Source: Arthrobacter sp. Edens01 (GTDB lineage: Bacteria > Actinomycetota > Actinomycetes > Actinomycetales > Micrococcaceae). From it: a stretch of 64,000 nucleotides of DNA. The notes under the pieces were generated by a model. It did no database searches. It was given only the letters and a program-made list of their open reading frames with translations, and was not told the origin of the DNA. The translations under genes were made by a program, and so were the position numbers. Every line of letters begins with the position of its first letter. Within the stretch, counting starts at the first letter, position 1. Shown here one piece after another: positions 1 through 9,302 of this stretch. The DNA is taken from the NCBI RefSeq assembly GCF_001307035.1, contig NZ_LKIU01000002.1:355088-419087 (forward strand). Reading direction: 5' to 3'.

Positions 1-1
1 G

Positions 2-349
2 GGCTCCGAAGCGGAACGCAACCCGGCCTGGACTGAGGAGTTCTTCGGCCCGGTGCTGGCAGTCCGCCGGGCGGCCAGCACCGCCCAGGCTTTCGAATGG
101 GCCAACCAGGGAGACTACGGCCTCTCCGCCGCGGTCTTCACTCAGGACGTCACCCGGGTGCTCGACGCCGTGGACGGCCTCGACGTCGGGATCCTCCACG
201 TAAATTCCGAGTCCGCCGGTGCAGACCCGCACGTTCCGTTCGGCGGGGCGAAGAAGTCGGGGTACGGACCCAAGGAGCAGGGCCAGTCCGCCAGGGAGTT
301 CTTCACCCACACCACCACCGTTTACCTCCGCGGGGGTACCCCCGGCTAG
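2..349 (+). CDS. Aldehyde dehydrogenase, C-terminal part (5' end outside window)
   Basis: The reading frame is open from base 2, so the gene starts upstream of the window and only about 115 C-terminal residues are present. The visible part has the EEFFGPVLAV segment, the HVNSESAG region and the PFGGAKKSGYGPKEQG motif that lies near the C-terminus of NAD(P)-dependent aldehyde dehydrogenases. The GPKEQG-EFFTHTTTVY tail resembles members that oxidise alpha-ketoglutarate semialdehyde and related aldehydes, but the catalytic Cys and Glu lie outside the window, so the substrate cannot be assigned. An APC permease follows 90 bases downstream on the same strand, and a ThDP decarboxylase-like gene lies 4 kb away, which suggests a shared catabolic role (inference). 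Confidence 0.9.
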   Translation, partial: GSEAERNPAWTEEFFGPVLAVRRAASTAQAFEWANQGDYGLSAAVFTQDVTRVLDAVDGLDVGILHVNSESAGADPHVPFGGAKKSGYGPKEQGQSAREFFTHTTTVYLRGGTPG

Positions 350-439
350 TACTGTTCCCTCCAACAGTCGAACCGCTGGTTCTGCACCACCTTCACCAAC
401 GCTCTGCATCACACGCACCGCAACCAAAGGGGTAAGGGA

Positions 440-1888
440 ATGGCTACATCGGAAGTCGGCGCCGCGAAAGCGGAACCCTCGCTGTTGAAGGTCCTGGGCA
501 ACTGGGACGTCCTGGCACTTGGATTCGGAGCCATGATCGGCTTTGGCTGGGTGGTGCTGACCGGGGACTGGATATCCTCCGCCGGAACCATGGGCGCCGT
601 CCTGGCCATGGCGGCGGGCGGGCTGATCATGGCCGTCGTGGGGCTGACCTATGCAGAGCTCGTGGCGTCCATGCCCAAAGCAGGCGGCGAGCACAACTAC
701 CTGCTGCGGGGCATGGGGCCGCGCTGGTCGTTCATTGGGTCATGGGCGATCACCGGCGGTTACATCAGCATTGTTGCCTTTGAAGCCGTTGCCCTTCCCC
801 GCACCGCCACCTACCTCTTCCCCAACCTCAACGCCGTGCCGCTGTGGGAGATAGCCGGGGACCAGGTGCACCTGACCTGGGCGCTGGTTGGCGTGATTGC
901 CGCCGTTGTAATTACCGGCATCAACATCCTCGGCGTCAAGCAGGCGGGTATCGCGCAGACCTTCGTGGTCCTGCTGCTGCTCGTCATCGGCCTCATGCTG
1001 GTCTTTGGCTCCTTTACCGGCGGTTCCGCAGTGAACATGGAGCCGTTCTTCAGCGGCGGCCTGGGCGGATTCTTCGCCGTCCTGGTGGTGGTGCCGTTTA
1101 TGTTCGTCGGCTTCGACGTGATTCCCCAGTCCGCAGAGGAAGCCAAAATCCCGCCCCGGCAGATTGGGCGCCTGGTAGTCATCGCCGTCGTGCTCGCCAC
1201 CGTCTGGTACGTGGGTGCAATCCTCACGACCTCGTCCGCCATGCCCGCCTCAGAGCTGGCCGGAGCAGACATTGCGACGGCGGACGCCATGGGTGCGCTG
1301 TTCAACAGCGACACCATGGCCAAGGTCCTGATTGCCGGCGGTATAGCGGGCATCCTCACCTCGTGGAATTCCCTGCTTCTCGGAGCATCACGGCTGATGT
1401 ACTCAATGGCCCGTTCCGGAATGCTGCCGGAGTGGTTTGGCCGCCTGCACCCGAAGTACCGCACCCCGGCCAACGCACTGCTGTTCATCGGCGGACTATC
1501 GGTCCTTGCACCGTTCTTTGGGCAGAACATGCTCGGCTGGCTGGTGGATTCCGGCTCACCCAGCATCGTGATCGCCTACGCGATGGTCTCGCTGGTGTTC
1601 GTCCTGCTGCGCCGCCGCGAACCAGGCATGGACCGGCCGCTGCGGATCGGAGGCCGGGGCAACGGCGGGCAGGTAATCGGGATCGCGGCGCTCATCCTGT
1701 GCCTGGGACTGCTTTCGCTCTACCTGCCCGGAATGCCCGCAGCCCTGGGCCTGGCGCCATGGGTGATGTTCGGCCTGTGGTGGATCCTGGGCATGGTTTT
1801 CCTGTTCCGGATTCCAGCCGGGATCCGTCCCGGGATCGGTGCCGAAGAGAACCTGCTGGAACGCCTGGCTGCCCGGAAGGGACGCTAG
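440..1888 (+). CDS. APC superfamily amino acid/amine permease
   Basis: This 482-residue protein is almost entirely hydrophobic, with about twelve predicted membrane helices. It has features of the amino acid-polyamine-organocation family: an early glycine-rich helix (LALGFGAMIGFGWVV) and the FVGFDVIPQSAEEAK segment in the middle, typical of helix 6 and the following loop. It should import an amino acid, amine or related cation with a proton. The ATG follows the weak ribosome site AAGGGA. The neighbours are an aldehyde dehydrogenase upstream and, convergent and only 32 bases away, a PucR regulator. The substrate is not known; linkage to amidohydrolases suggests a nitrogenous compound (inference). 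Confidence 0.88.
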   Translation: MATSEVGAAKAEPSLLKVLGNWDVLALGFGAMIGFGWVVLTGDWISSAGTMGAVLAMAAGGLIMAVVGLTYAELVASMPKAGGEHNYLLRGMGPRWSFIGSWAITGGYISIVAFEAVALPRTATYLFPNLNAVPLWEIAGDQVHLTWALVGVIAAVVITGINILGVKQAGIAQTFVVLLLLVIGLMLVFGSFTGGSAVNMEPFFSGGLGGFFAVLVVVPFMFVGFDVIPQSAEEAKIPPRQIGRLVVIAVVLATVWYVGAILTTSSAMPASELAGADIATADAMGALFNSDTMAKVLIAGGIAGILTSWNSLLLGASRLMYSMARSGMLPEWFGRLHPKYRTPANALLFIGGLSVLAPFFGQNMLGWLVDSGSPSIVIAYAMVSLVFVLLRRREPGMDRPLRIGGRGNGGQVIGIAALILCLGLLSLYLPGMPAALGLAPWVMFGLWWILGMVFLFRIPAGIRPGIGAEENLLERLAARKGR

Positions 1889-1920
1889 CGGCCGGCCCGG
1901 CTGTTGTCCGTGGACCGGCG

Positions 1921-3096
1921 CTAGGACCAGGCCACAACCAGCCTGGCAGCCTGCTGCGGGACGGTGACGTCGATTCCCGTCAGCTGCTCGAAGCGGTGCA
2001 GCCGGTTCATGAGGGTGTTGCGGTGGCAGAAGAGTTCCTCTGCTGACCGCGCCACGCTGCCGCTGGCCAGGTAGGAGCGGACGGCCTCGCTCAGCCGGGC
2101 CCTCTCCGCCGGGCCGCAGGAGGCCAGGGCGCTGTCAACATCGGGAACAACCGGAGCGCCGGTCTCCGCGAGGCGAAGCCGGGCGAGCCGGGCCCAGGCG
2201 TTGCTCATGGTCAGGGCCCCGGAGTCCTGTTCCCCTGCCAGGGACGCCAGGGTTCGTGCCGTCTGTGCTGCCGTCCGCACCCCTGCGAGCCCGGGTACCT
2301 GCTCCACCAGCCCGCACCGCAGGCTGCGGACCTGCGCGGTGGCTTCCTGGCGGGGACTTCCGGGGCGGTCGTCCGCCGCCCAGAAGGCGGTCAGCCCGTC
2401 AGGCATGGGGTGGGTGAAGAGGTCCGTTCCCCGGCGCGCGGCCGCAGCCACCACCAGATGCAGTGCGGGGGTGTTCTCGGTGGTCGTAGCTGCCACGACG
2501 AGGGTCGCGCCGGCCGCAACACCGAGTCCCTCGGCAATGCGGGAGAGTATTTCCGGGGGCGGAACGGCGGTACCGAACAAAGCGGCGACGTGTCCCTGAC
2601 GCAGAGATGACGCTTCCTGGGCCATCCGCTGGCGTTCACGCATGTAGGTCGCCTGCGTCTGTGCAGCGTAGGAGTCCACCACCTCCCAGACAGTCTCGGC
2701 ACGGTGGACCATAAGCTCCGCGTCGCTGCTGCCGGCCAGTGCGGTCAGCTCGCTCCATAGCACCGTGAAGTCCTGGCGGATCGCCGTCATGAGCGACTCC
2801 ACCGGCAGTCCTGCCCGTGCCCGGGAAACTCCGACCTCCAGGGCAATGTCCTGCCGGGCAGCGACCAGCTCAGGACTGTCCTGGCCGCTGCGCAGGCTCT
2901 CGATCAGTGCTTCGAAGGATGCAGCGGCGGTACGCCGGATTTCACTGGCCGGCAGGGTGCCGTCACGGTAGTCCTCGAGCTGCAGGACCCGGTCCAGGAA
3001 GCAGTTTGTGAGGCGCTCTACACTCAGGCCGTCCAGGAGGGTGTTCCAGCGCTCAGACTCGGGCGTGTTAATACTGCGTTTCTGTGTGATTACCAC
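1921..3096 (-). CDS. PucR-family transcriptional regulator
   Basis: A 391-residue regulator with the PucR architecture. The N-terminal half is an RsbR-like helical region (residues about 10-170). The C-terminus carries the conserved PucR helix-turn-helix, visible as FCHRNTLMNRLHRFEQLTGI, about 25 residues before the end. PucR-type proteins activate purine, amino-acid or amine catabolism genes when a substrate is present. The start chosen is the GTG at 3096, with GGAGG eight bases upstream. An earlier in-frame GTG at 3129 abuts a TAGGAT -10 element (3135-3130) and would lie before the transcription start. It diverges from the MHS transporter operon, so control of that operon is the obvious inference. 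Confidence 0.85.
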   Translation of the reverse strand: MVITQKRSINTPESERWNTLLDGLSVERLTNCFLDRVLQLEDYRDGTLPASEIRRTAAASFEALIESLRSGQDSPELVAARQDIALEVGVSRARAGLPVESLMTAIRQDFTVLWSELTALAGSSDAELMVHRAETVWEVVDSYAAQTQATYMRERQRMAQEASSLRQGHVAALFGTAVPPPEILSRIAEGLGVAAGATLVVAATTTENTPALHLVVAAAARRGTDLFTHPMPDGLTAFWAADDRPGSPRQEATAQVRSLRCGLVEQVPGLAGVRTAAQTARTLASLAGEQDSGALTMSNAWARLARLRLAETGAPVVPDVDSALASCGPAERARLSEAVRSYLASGSVARSAEELFCHRNTLMNRLHRFEQLTGIDVTVPQQAARLVVAWS

Positions 3097-3129
3097 GGCG
3101 CGAAAACCTCCATTTTTGGGCTTTCGCAC

Positions 3130-3135
3130 ATCCTA
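3130..3135 (-). promoter_or_regulatory. -10 element of the PucR-family gene
   Basis: TAGGAT on the minus strand matches the actinobacterial housekeeping -10 consensus (TANNNT). Transcription would start near 3123, leaving a short leader that includes the GGAGG ribosome site (3111-3107) before the GTG at 3096. No good -35 is visible at 17-18 bases, which is usual for activated or weak actinobacterial promoters. Confidence 0.45.
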
Positions 3136-3259
3136 GCGGCCCAAACCCGCGCGATTTGTTACTCCCGCCACGTTAGGTTCCCTGACAAGCTTGGCTCGTT
3201 CCCGTCCGTTGGAGCGCAAAGCCGGTTCCTGCGGACTCCAGTTGACGCGGAGGCCCCCA

Positions 3260-4582
3260 ATGGCACAGACAACGAACCTCGAGGTGGGTGCGGCACGCAC
3301 CCTCACCGACAAGGAGGCCATGAAGGTCTCTGTCGGAGCCCTGATTGGTACCGCTATGGAGTGGTACGACTTCTTCCTTTTCAGCGCCGCTGCCGCACTC
3401 GTCTTCAACGTCCAGTACTTCTCCAACGAGAACGCAACTGCTGCAGCCCTGGCCTCCTTTGCAACCTTCGGCGTGGGTCTTGTGGCCCGCCCCATTGGCG
3501 GAATGATCTTCGGATCCATGGGAGACAAGATCGGCCGCCGGAAGACGCTCATGGTGACGATCGTGGGCATTGGAGTCATCACCGGCCTGATCGGCGCGCT
3601 GCCGACCTACGCTGCGATCGGAATAGCGGCACCGGTGCTGCTGGTCCTCCTGCGGATCGCGCAGGGCCTCTTCGTCGGCGGCGAATGGTCCGGGGCCATG
3701 ACCATCGTCGTCGAGAACGCCCCGCTTGAACGCCGGGCACGCTACGCCGCCTTCCCGCAGATCGGTTCGCCCATCGGAACGATTCTTTCCTCCGGCGGCT
3801 TCTTCATCATGACGCTGATCTTCTCCCAGGAGAACTTCGACAGCTTCGGCTGGCGGATCCCCTTCCTGGCTGCGATCCCCATGCTCCTGGTCGCCGTCTA
3901 CATCCGGAGCAAACTCGACGAGTCTCCGGTCTTCGCAGAACTGCTTGAACGCGGGCAGGTTGAAAAGACTCCGATCCGCACCACCCTGTCCGAATCCTGG
4001 CGGCAGATCTTCATCGGCATGGCAGCGGCGCTCCTGGGCGTCGGCGGCTTCTATCTCGTCACTGCATTCGTGGTCTACTACGGCGTGTCCATCCTGGGCT
4101 ATTCCTCGCAGCTCATGCTGCTCGGCGGCATGGTGGCTGCCGTGGTTGAAATCCCGGTCCTGATTCTGGGCGGACGGCTCGGCGAGCGCTTCGGGGCCAG
4201 CCGCGTCATCCTTTACGGCGGAATCGGCTCTGCCGTCGCCGCTGTTCCGTCCTTCCTCCTGATTACCAGCGGCACCCCGGTGCTGGTGATCCTGGGCATG
4301 ACACTGGCCGTAGCCACCCTTTCCCTGCCGTATGCCGCCAACGGGACCATTCTCACCGGCCTGTTCCCGGCCCGGACCCGGTACACGGGTGTTGGATTCG
4401 CCCAGAACACTGCAGGCATGGTCTCGGGGTTCATCCCGCTGGCGGCAACGGGAATGGTGGCCGCCGCGGCGGACCACTGGTGGCCCGCTGCCGCGCTGCT
4501 GGTTGGCCTGAGCCTGTTCACCGCGGCAGCGGGGATTCTCGCTCCGCGGCTGAGCGTTGACCTGCCCGGCTTCAAGCACTAG
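3260..4582 (+). CDS. MFS transporter, metabolite:H+ symporter (MHS) family
   Basis: A 440-residue protein with about twelve membrane helices. The N-terminus (ALIGTAMEWYDFFLF), the loop motif GSMGDKIGRRKTL and the LFVGGEWSGA segment are hallmarks of the MHS family, which imports carboxylates, betaines, shikimate and similar metabolites with protons. ATG 3260 is preferred because GGAGG stands seven bases upstream; the frame is open further back to 3191 but lacks a ribosome site there. It is the first gene of an apparent operon with the ThDP enzyme (18 bases downstream), the amidohydrolase and the M20 hydrolase. It therefore probably imports the substrate of those enzymes. The substrate itself cannot be read from the sequence. 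Confidence 0.88.
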   Translation: MAQTTNLEVGAARTLTDKEAMKVSVGALIGTAMEWYDFFLFSAAAALVFNVQYFSNENATAAALASFATFGVGLVARPIGGMIFGSMGDKIGRRKTLMVTIVGIGVITGLIGALPTYAAIGIAAPVLLVLLRIAQGLFVGGEWSGAMTIVVENAPLERRARYAAFPQIGSPIGTILSSGGFFIMTLIFSQENFDSFGWRIPFLAAIPMLLVAVYIRSKLDESPVFAELLERGQVEKTPIRTTLSESWRQIFIGMAAALLGVGGFYLVTAFVVYYGVSILGYSSQLMLLGGMVAAVVEIPVLILGGRLGERFGASRVILYGGIGSAVAAVPSFLLITSGTPVLVILGMTLAVATLSLPYAANGTILTGLFPARTRYTGVGFAQNTAGMVSGFIPLAATGMVAAAADHWWPAAALLVGLSLFTAAAGILAPRLSVDLPGFKH

Positions 4583-4600
4583 CACCACGAGGAGACCCGT

Positions 4601-6265
4601 ATGACGTCCGCCGGCCACCTGATTGTCCGCCAGCTCGAAGCCCATGGAGTGCCCCGCATCTACACCGTGCCCGGTGAGAGTTTCCTTGATGTCCTGGACG
4701 GGCTTCATGACTCACCGATCGAAACCGTGGTCTGCAGGCATGAGGGAGGCGCGGGCTTTATGGCGCTCGCGGAGTCGAGGCTTACCGGTACCCCCGGCAT
4801 AGCAATGGTCACGCGCGGCCCTGGGGCAGCGAACGCCATGATCGCCGTCCACACGGCCTGGCAGGACGCGACGGCGCTCGTCCTCTTCGTCGGTCTGGTC
4901 CCGGTCGGGGACCGGGGCCGGGACGCCTTCCAGGAATTCAGCCTGGAAGGATGGTTCTCCACCACGGCCAAGCGTGTGCTGGTGCTGGAAGATGAACTGC
5001 GGGCCGCCGAGGTGGTGGCAGACGCGATGCGCATTGCCTCGGCGGGACGCCCCGGCCCGGTCATCGTTGGCTTGCCGGAAGACGTCCTTGTGCGTACTGC
5101 CTCCGCCGGTACCGTTCCGCCCCGGCAGCAGTCTGCTGCGGACCCCGGTGCACCGGCCATGCAGGAATTCACGGAACGACTGTCCGCCGCCGGCCGCCCG
5201 CTGATGATCGTGGGTGGAGACGGCTGGGCAGCCCGAGACAGCCATGAGCTGGCGAGGTGGGCGGCGGCCGCCCGGATTCCGGTGGCAGGGGATTGGCGGG
5301 CCTACGACGCCGTTTCGCACCAGTCGCCGGCCTTCGCAGGCTGGCTGGGGTACGGAAGGGCTGACACGCTGGCGCAGCGCCTGGACGAGGCGGATCTCCT
5401 GGTCTATGTGGGCTGTGCACGCACCGACGTGCCAAGCGACGGCTACACACGGGGCATGGAGACACCCACCGTCCTGGTACTGCCGGACCCTGAGGCTTCC
5501 GGCCACGCCGGAAGGATCGACCAGCACATCGCGGTGCAGCCGGCGTCCTTTGCGGCAGCGCTCCCGGACCCCGACGCGGTCTCCGGCGAACGGGACCGCA
5601 CCTGGGTGAAGGCGCTCGCCGCGGACCAGCAGCGTTTCTGCGCCCCGCGGGTCCCGGACATACAGAAGGACGCAGGCACCGGCGTCGACCTCGCTGCGGC
5701 TTTTGCGCTGCTGGACCAACGCCTTCCGCAGGACCGCGTCGTGACCTATGGCGCGGGAAACGCCACGATCTGGGGACACCGGTACCTGGCCCACAGCGGA
5801 CCGGGCACCCTGGTGGGACCCCGCAACGGTGCGATGGGACTGGCCGTTCCGGCGGCCGTAGCCGCGTCGCTGGTCCATCCATCGCGTTGTGTCGTTGCCG
5901 TCTGCGGAGACGGGGATTTCCTGATGAACGCCCAGGAGCTGGCCGTGGCGGCAGCGCACGGGGCGGCGCCGCTTGTGATTGTGGTGGACAACGGCATCTA
6001 CGGAACCATCGTGGCCCACCAGCAGAAGCACTATCCCGGCAGGCCTTCCGGAACCGCTATTCCCAACCCGGACTTTGCCGGCTGGATTGCCAATTTCGGC
6101 GGACACGGCGAGCGAGTGGAGAAGACCAGCGAGTTTGGCCCGGCGCTTGACCGGGCGATGGAGAGCGGACGGCTGGCGCTGATCCACCTTGTGGTCGATC
6201 CGAAGCTGATGCCACCCGAGGCGTCCAACTCTGAACAGACCGCTTCTGCAGGAGGCCCGGCATGA
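4601..6265 (+). CDS. Thiamine diphosphate-dependent enzyme (benzoylformate decarboxylase/acetolactate synthase-like)
   Basis: At 554 residues this has the usual length of the POX/benzoylformate decarboxylase superfamily. The N-terminal Pyr domain carries the catalytic glutamate (E48 in VVCRHEGGAGFMA), and the C-terminal PP domain has the GDGDFLMN-to-VVDNGIYGT thiamine diphosphate/Mg2+ motif at about residues 436-468. Such enzymes decarboxylate or ligate 2-oxo acids; without ALS-specific features a biosynthetic acetolactate synthase is unlikely, and no small regulatory subunit follows. GAGGAG precedes the ATG, and the stop overlaps the next start as ATGA, showing translational coupling. With an aldehyde dehydrogenase nearby, a 2-oxo acid to aldehyde to acid route is plausible (inference). 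Confidence 0.82.
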   Translation: MTSAGHLIVRQLEAHGVPRIYTVPGESFLDVLDGLHDSPIETVVCRHEGGAGFMALAESRLTGTPGIAMVTRGPGAANAMIAVHTAWQDATALVLFVGLVPVGDRGRDAFQEFSLEGWFSTTAKRVLVLEDELRAAEVVADAMRIASAGRPGPVIVGLPEDVLVRTASAGTVPPRQQSAADPGAPAMQEFTERLSAAGRPLMIVGGDGWAARDSHELARWAAAARIPVAGDWRAYDAVSHQSPAFAGWLGYGRADTLAQRLDEADLLVYVGCARTDVPSDGYTRGMETPTVLVLPDPEASGHAGRIDQHIAVQPASFAAALPDPDAVSGERDRTWVKALAADQQRFCAPRVPDIQKDAGTGVDLAAAFALLDQRLPQDRVVTYGAGNATIWGHRYLAHSGPGTLVGPRNGAMGLAVPAAVAASLVHPSRCVVAVCGDGDFLMNAQELAVAAAHGAAPLVIVVDNGIYGTIVAHQQKHYPGRPSGTAIPNPDFAGWIANFGGHGERVEKTSEFGPALDRAMESGRLALIHLVVDPKLMPPEASNSEQTASAGGPA

Positions 6266-7962
6266 AACTTGACCTGATCCTGCGCGGCGCAGACATTCTC
6301 ACCCTGGAACCCAAACGTCCCTCGGCCCACGCCGTCGGAGTGCTCAACGGGCGTATCGCCGGATTCGATGAGGAACTCGAAGGCTGTACGGCGGAGCGGG
6401 ACATCGACCTGGGCGGCGCTGTTGTGGTTCCCGGCTTTATTGATGCCCACTGCCACACCACCTGGTGGGGTCTGGGGCTCAGCGCCGTGGATTTGGAACA
6501 GGCGCGCGGCCTTGAGGAACTGTATGGGCTGATCGAGGAGGAGGCCCGGCGGCTGAAGGACAGCCCGGGCGCCTGGATCAAAGGCACCGGGTTCAACCAC
6601 AAGCACCACGGCGGCGCCTATCCTGACATCCGCCGGCTGGATGAGATCACCGGAGACCACCCGCTGTACCTGCGTCACGTCTCCGGCCATCTTTCAATCA
6701 CCAACTCGGCGACGCTGCGGCTGGCAGGGGTCTTCGAGCCCGGGTTCGAAAACCCCACGGGCGGAGCGGTGCAGCGCGGTGCCGGGGGCTACCCGAACGG
6801 GATCGTGGAGGAATCGGCGCAGCAGCTGCTGCAGAACCTGCTCCTGCCGTACCCGGTCGAGGAGATCATCGAGGCACTGGACGCGGCCACCACCCGGTAT
6901 GCGATGGCGGGAATCACCAGCTTTACCGAAGCCGGGGTGGGAGGAGGATGGATTGGCCACAGCCCGGTTGAACTCCAGGCCTACCTGCAGGCCCGGCTGG
7001 CCGGAAAGCTGCACGCCCGCGCACAGCTGATGCCGGCCCTAGACACGCTGCATCCGATTACATCGAACGCCGGCGACATGCACGGCACGGGAACCGGCAG
7101 GGGCCTGGACCTCGGAGCAGGCGCCGGCTTCGGCGATGACTGGATATCCCTGGGGCCGGTCAAGGTGTTCATGGACGGTTCCCTGCTGGGAGCCACCGCA
7201 GCGGTCACCGAGGACTACTGCGGACACCACCACACCAGCGGCTACCTGCTGGATGCCCCCGACACCTACCGGGAACGGGTCGATGCAGCGTACCGCGCAG
7301 GCTGGCCGATTGCGCTGCACGCCATTGGCGACGCCGCAATCGACCTGGCCACGGAGATCATCCTCAGCTGCCAGGAAAAGTACGGCCGCAACGCGCTGCC
7401 GAATCGGATCGAGCACTACGGCATCGCCCGGCCGGACCAGCTGGAACCGGTCGCAGCAGCAGGGATCGCCGTGACACCGCAGGCAGCCTTCATCGGCCCG
7501 CTGGGCGACCAGTTCGCACAGATGGTCGGTCCGGAGCGTGAGGGCTGGCTCTACCGCGGAAGGTCCCTGGTAGACGCAGGAATCCTGGTAGCGGGGAGCT
7601 CCGACCTGCCCGTTGCAGACAACAACGTGCTGCGGGCACTGCAGTCCTGCGTGGACCGGCGCACGGAAGGCGGCAGGATCCTGGGCGGACCCGAAGAATG
7701 CCTGACCCCTGAGGAAGCGCTGCGCAGCTACACCGAATGGGCTGCCCGCGCCACAGGCGCCCTCGCAGACAAAGGAACCCTCCGCCGCGGAAAACTCGCG
7801 GACTTCGCTGTCCTCTCCGGATCACCGCTGACCGCACCGGACATTTCGGAGCTCTCCGTGCTGGCTACAGTCGCAGGCGGGGAATTCACCTACAACCAGC
7901 TGGCAGCGTGGGACGGGTCCGTCCTGTCCCCGGCCAACCGACGTACAGGAGCACAGGCATGA
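6262..7962 (+). CDS. YtcJ-type amidohydrolase (amidohydrolase family 3)
   Basis: A 566-residue metal-dependent hydrolase. The metal-binding HxH is in DAHCHTTWW at about residue 61; further ligands appear in ALHAIGDAAID and the late SSDLPV-N segment typical of the YtcJ branch. Family members hydrolyse C-N bonds; a characterised relative is the N-substituted formamide deformylase of Arthrobacter pascens. The length and motif order fit that branch, but specificity cannot be deduced. Start and stop both overlap neighbours by ATGA (6262 and 7959), so it is translated together with the ThDP enzyme and the M20 hydrolase. AGGAGG precedes the ATG. Confidence 0.83.
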   Translation: MKLDLILRGADILTLEPKRPSAHAVGVLNGRIAGFDEELEGCTAERDIDLGGAVVVPGFIDAHCHTTWWGLGLSAVDLEQARGLEELYGLIEEEARRLKDSPGAWIKGTGFNHKHHGGAYPDIRRLDEITGDHPLYLRHVSGHLSITNSATLRLAGVFEPGFENPTGGAVQRGAGGYPNGIVEESAQQLLQNLLLPYPVEEIIEALDAATTRYAMAGITSFTEAGVGGGWIGHSPVELQAYLQARLAGKLHARAQLMPALDTLHPITSNAGDMHGTGTGRGLDLGAGAGFGDDWISLGPVKVFMDGSLLGATAAVTEDYCGHHHTSGYLLDAPDTYRERVDAAYRAGWPIALHAIGDAAIDLATEIILSCQEKYGRNALPNRIEHYGIARPDQLEPVAAAGIAVTPQAAFIGPLGDQFAQMVGPEREGWLYRGRSLVDAGILVAGSSDLPVADNNVLRALQSCVDRRTEGGRILGGPEECLTPEEALRSYTEWAARATGALADKGTLRRGKLADFAVLSGSPLTAPDISELSVLATVAGGEFTYNQLAAWDGSVLSPANRRTGAQA

Positions 7963-9227
7963 GCACTTCCCCCGGGTCCGCGCAGGAAACAGGGTCCTTT
8001 CTCGCCGACTTCAGGTCCATGAGCACTTTCGGAGCTACTGCCGGGGGAGGCGTGGACCGGCAGGCCGGAACGGCAGCCGACGGGCAGGTGCGGAACTGGT
8101 TCCGGGGGCTGCTTGAAGGGCACGGCTTCGAGGTCCGCTACGACGCGGTTGGAAACCAGTTCGCCGTTCTGGAACTCGTGCCGGGAGCGCCGTGCATCGC
8201 CGTCGGATCCCACCTGGACTCCCAGCCGCTGGGCGGAAAGTACGACGGCGCGTACGGTGTCCTTGCCGGGGCCCACGCGGCGATCCGGCTGCTGGAGAAG
8301 GTGCGCCGCGGGGAACTCGACGCCCAGTTCAACATCGCAGTGGTGAACTGGTTCAACGAGGAAGGATGCCGGTTCAAGCCCTCCATGATGGGAAGCGCGG
8401 TCTTCACCGGGAAGCTGCCGCTTGGGCAGGTCCTTGCCACCACCGACCCCTCGGGCACCACAGTGCAGGAAGCGCTTGAAAGCATAGGGACCATCGGGGA
8501 CTTTGAAGTTGACCTGGCAGCGTACCTGGAAATCCACATCGAACAGGGCCGCTCCCTCGAAGATGCAGGCCTGACCATTGGACTCGTGGAGTCCACCTGG
8601 GGTGCGAACAAGTATGAGTTCATCGTGCATGGCGAGCAGGCCCACACCGGGGCCACCGTCATTGCGGACCGGCACGATGCACTGCTCGGTGCCAGTGCAC
8701 TGGTAATGGCAGCCAGGGAAATCGCGGATACCTTCAGCACTGCCGAGCATGCCGTCATCACCTCCTGCGGTGAGTTCACCGTGTTCCCGAACTCTCCCGT
8801 AGTGGTGGCGAGCAGGGTCAATCTCCTGGTGGACATCCGCAGCACGGACCCTGACGTACTGGCTGCGGCCGACACCGAACTGCACAGACGGGTGGCGGCG
8901 ATCGAGAAAAGCGCATCCGTGCGGATCGAACGCGGCGCTGAGCATGTCTGGGCGGCCAAGGCCTACGACCAGGCCGGGATGGAGCTTGCCGGAGCCTGTG
9001 CGCAGGAACTGGGCCTTCCCCACGGAACTGTCCGGACTCTGGCCGGCCATGATTCCACCAACCTCAAGGACGTGGTGCCGACCATCATGCTCTTCGTTCC
9101 CAGTGTCGAAGGAATCTCCCACAACGAGAAGGAACTGACCAGCGATGAGGACATGCTGGCCGGCCTGGATCTCCTGACGGAGCTGCTGGGCCGGGTCGCG
9201 GCCGGAGGGTTCGTCTCCCGGAGCTAG
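7959..9227 (+). CDS. M20-family Zn hydrolase: allantoate amidohydrolase / N-carbamoyl-amino acid hydrolase-like
   Basis: A 422-residue M20 amidase. The di-metal site motifs are in order: HLDSQPLGGKYDGAYGV, the NEEGCRF-SMMGSAVF pair, HIEQG, HTGATVIADRHDAL and the late FVPSVEGISHNEKE. These define the hydantoinase/carbamoylase group (N-carbamoyl-L-amino acid hydrolase, allantoate amidohydrolase, beta-ureidopropionase) rather than an ordinary dipeptidase. The start at 7959 overlaps the amidohydrolase stop and has AGGAG in front; the frame is open to 7737 but those codons are inside the upstream gene. It ends the operon. Hydrolysis of a ureido or carbamoyl intermediate to an amino acid, CO2 and ammonia is the likely reaction; the exact substrate is open. 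Confidence 0.82.
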   Translation: MSTSPGSAQETGSFLADFRSMSTFGATAGGGVDRQAGTAADGQVRNWFRGLLEGHGFEVRYDAVGNQFAVLELVPGAPCIAVGSHLDSQPLGGKYDGAYGVLAGAHAAIRLLEKVRRGELDAQFNIAVVNWFNEEGCRFKPSMMGSAVFTGKLPLGQVLATTDPSGTTVQEALESIGTIGDFEVDLAAYLEIHIEQGRSLEDAGLTIGLVESTWGANKYEFIVHGEQAHTGATVIADRHDALLGASALVMAAREIADTFSTAEHAVITSCGEFTVFPNSPVVVASRVNLLVDIRSTDPDVLAAADTELHRRVAAIEKSASVRIERGAEHVWAAKAYDQAGMELAGACAQELGLPHGTVRTLAGHDSTNLKDVVPTIMLFVPSVEGISHNEKELTSDEDMLAGLDLLTELLGRVAAGGFVSRS

Positions 9228-9302
9228 CCCTCCCGCGCCGGTGGCAGCCGCCGGGTGGACGCTGTCCGGTGGCAGCTGCCCGCCTGCCCGGCCGGGCTGC
9301 CA

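Noticed and set aside
3129-3129. GTG at 3129 as start of the PucR gene
   Set aside because: It touches the TAGGAT -10 element, so it should lie outside the transcript; GTG 3096 has a perfect ribosome site.
3173-4708. A 511-residue minus-strand frame across the MHS transporter
   Set aside because: Its composition (Gly, Asp, His and Gln rich) is typical of an antisense shadow, while the plus-strand MHS motifs are clear.
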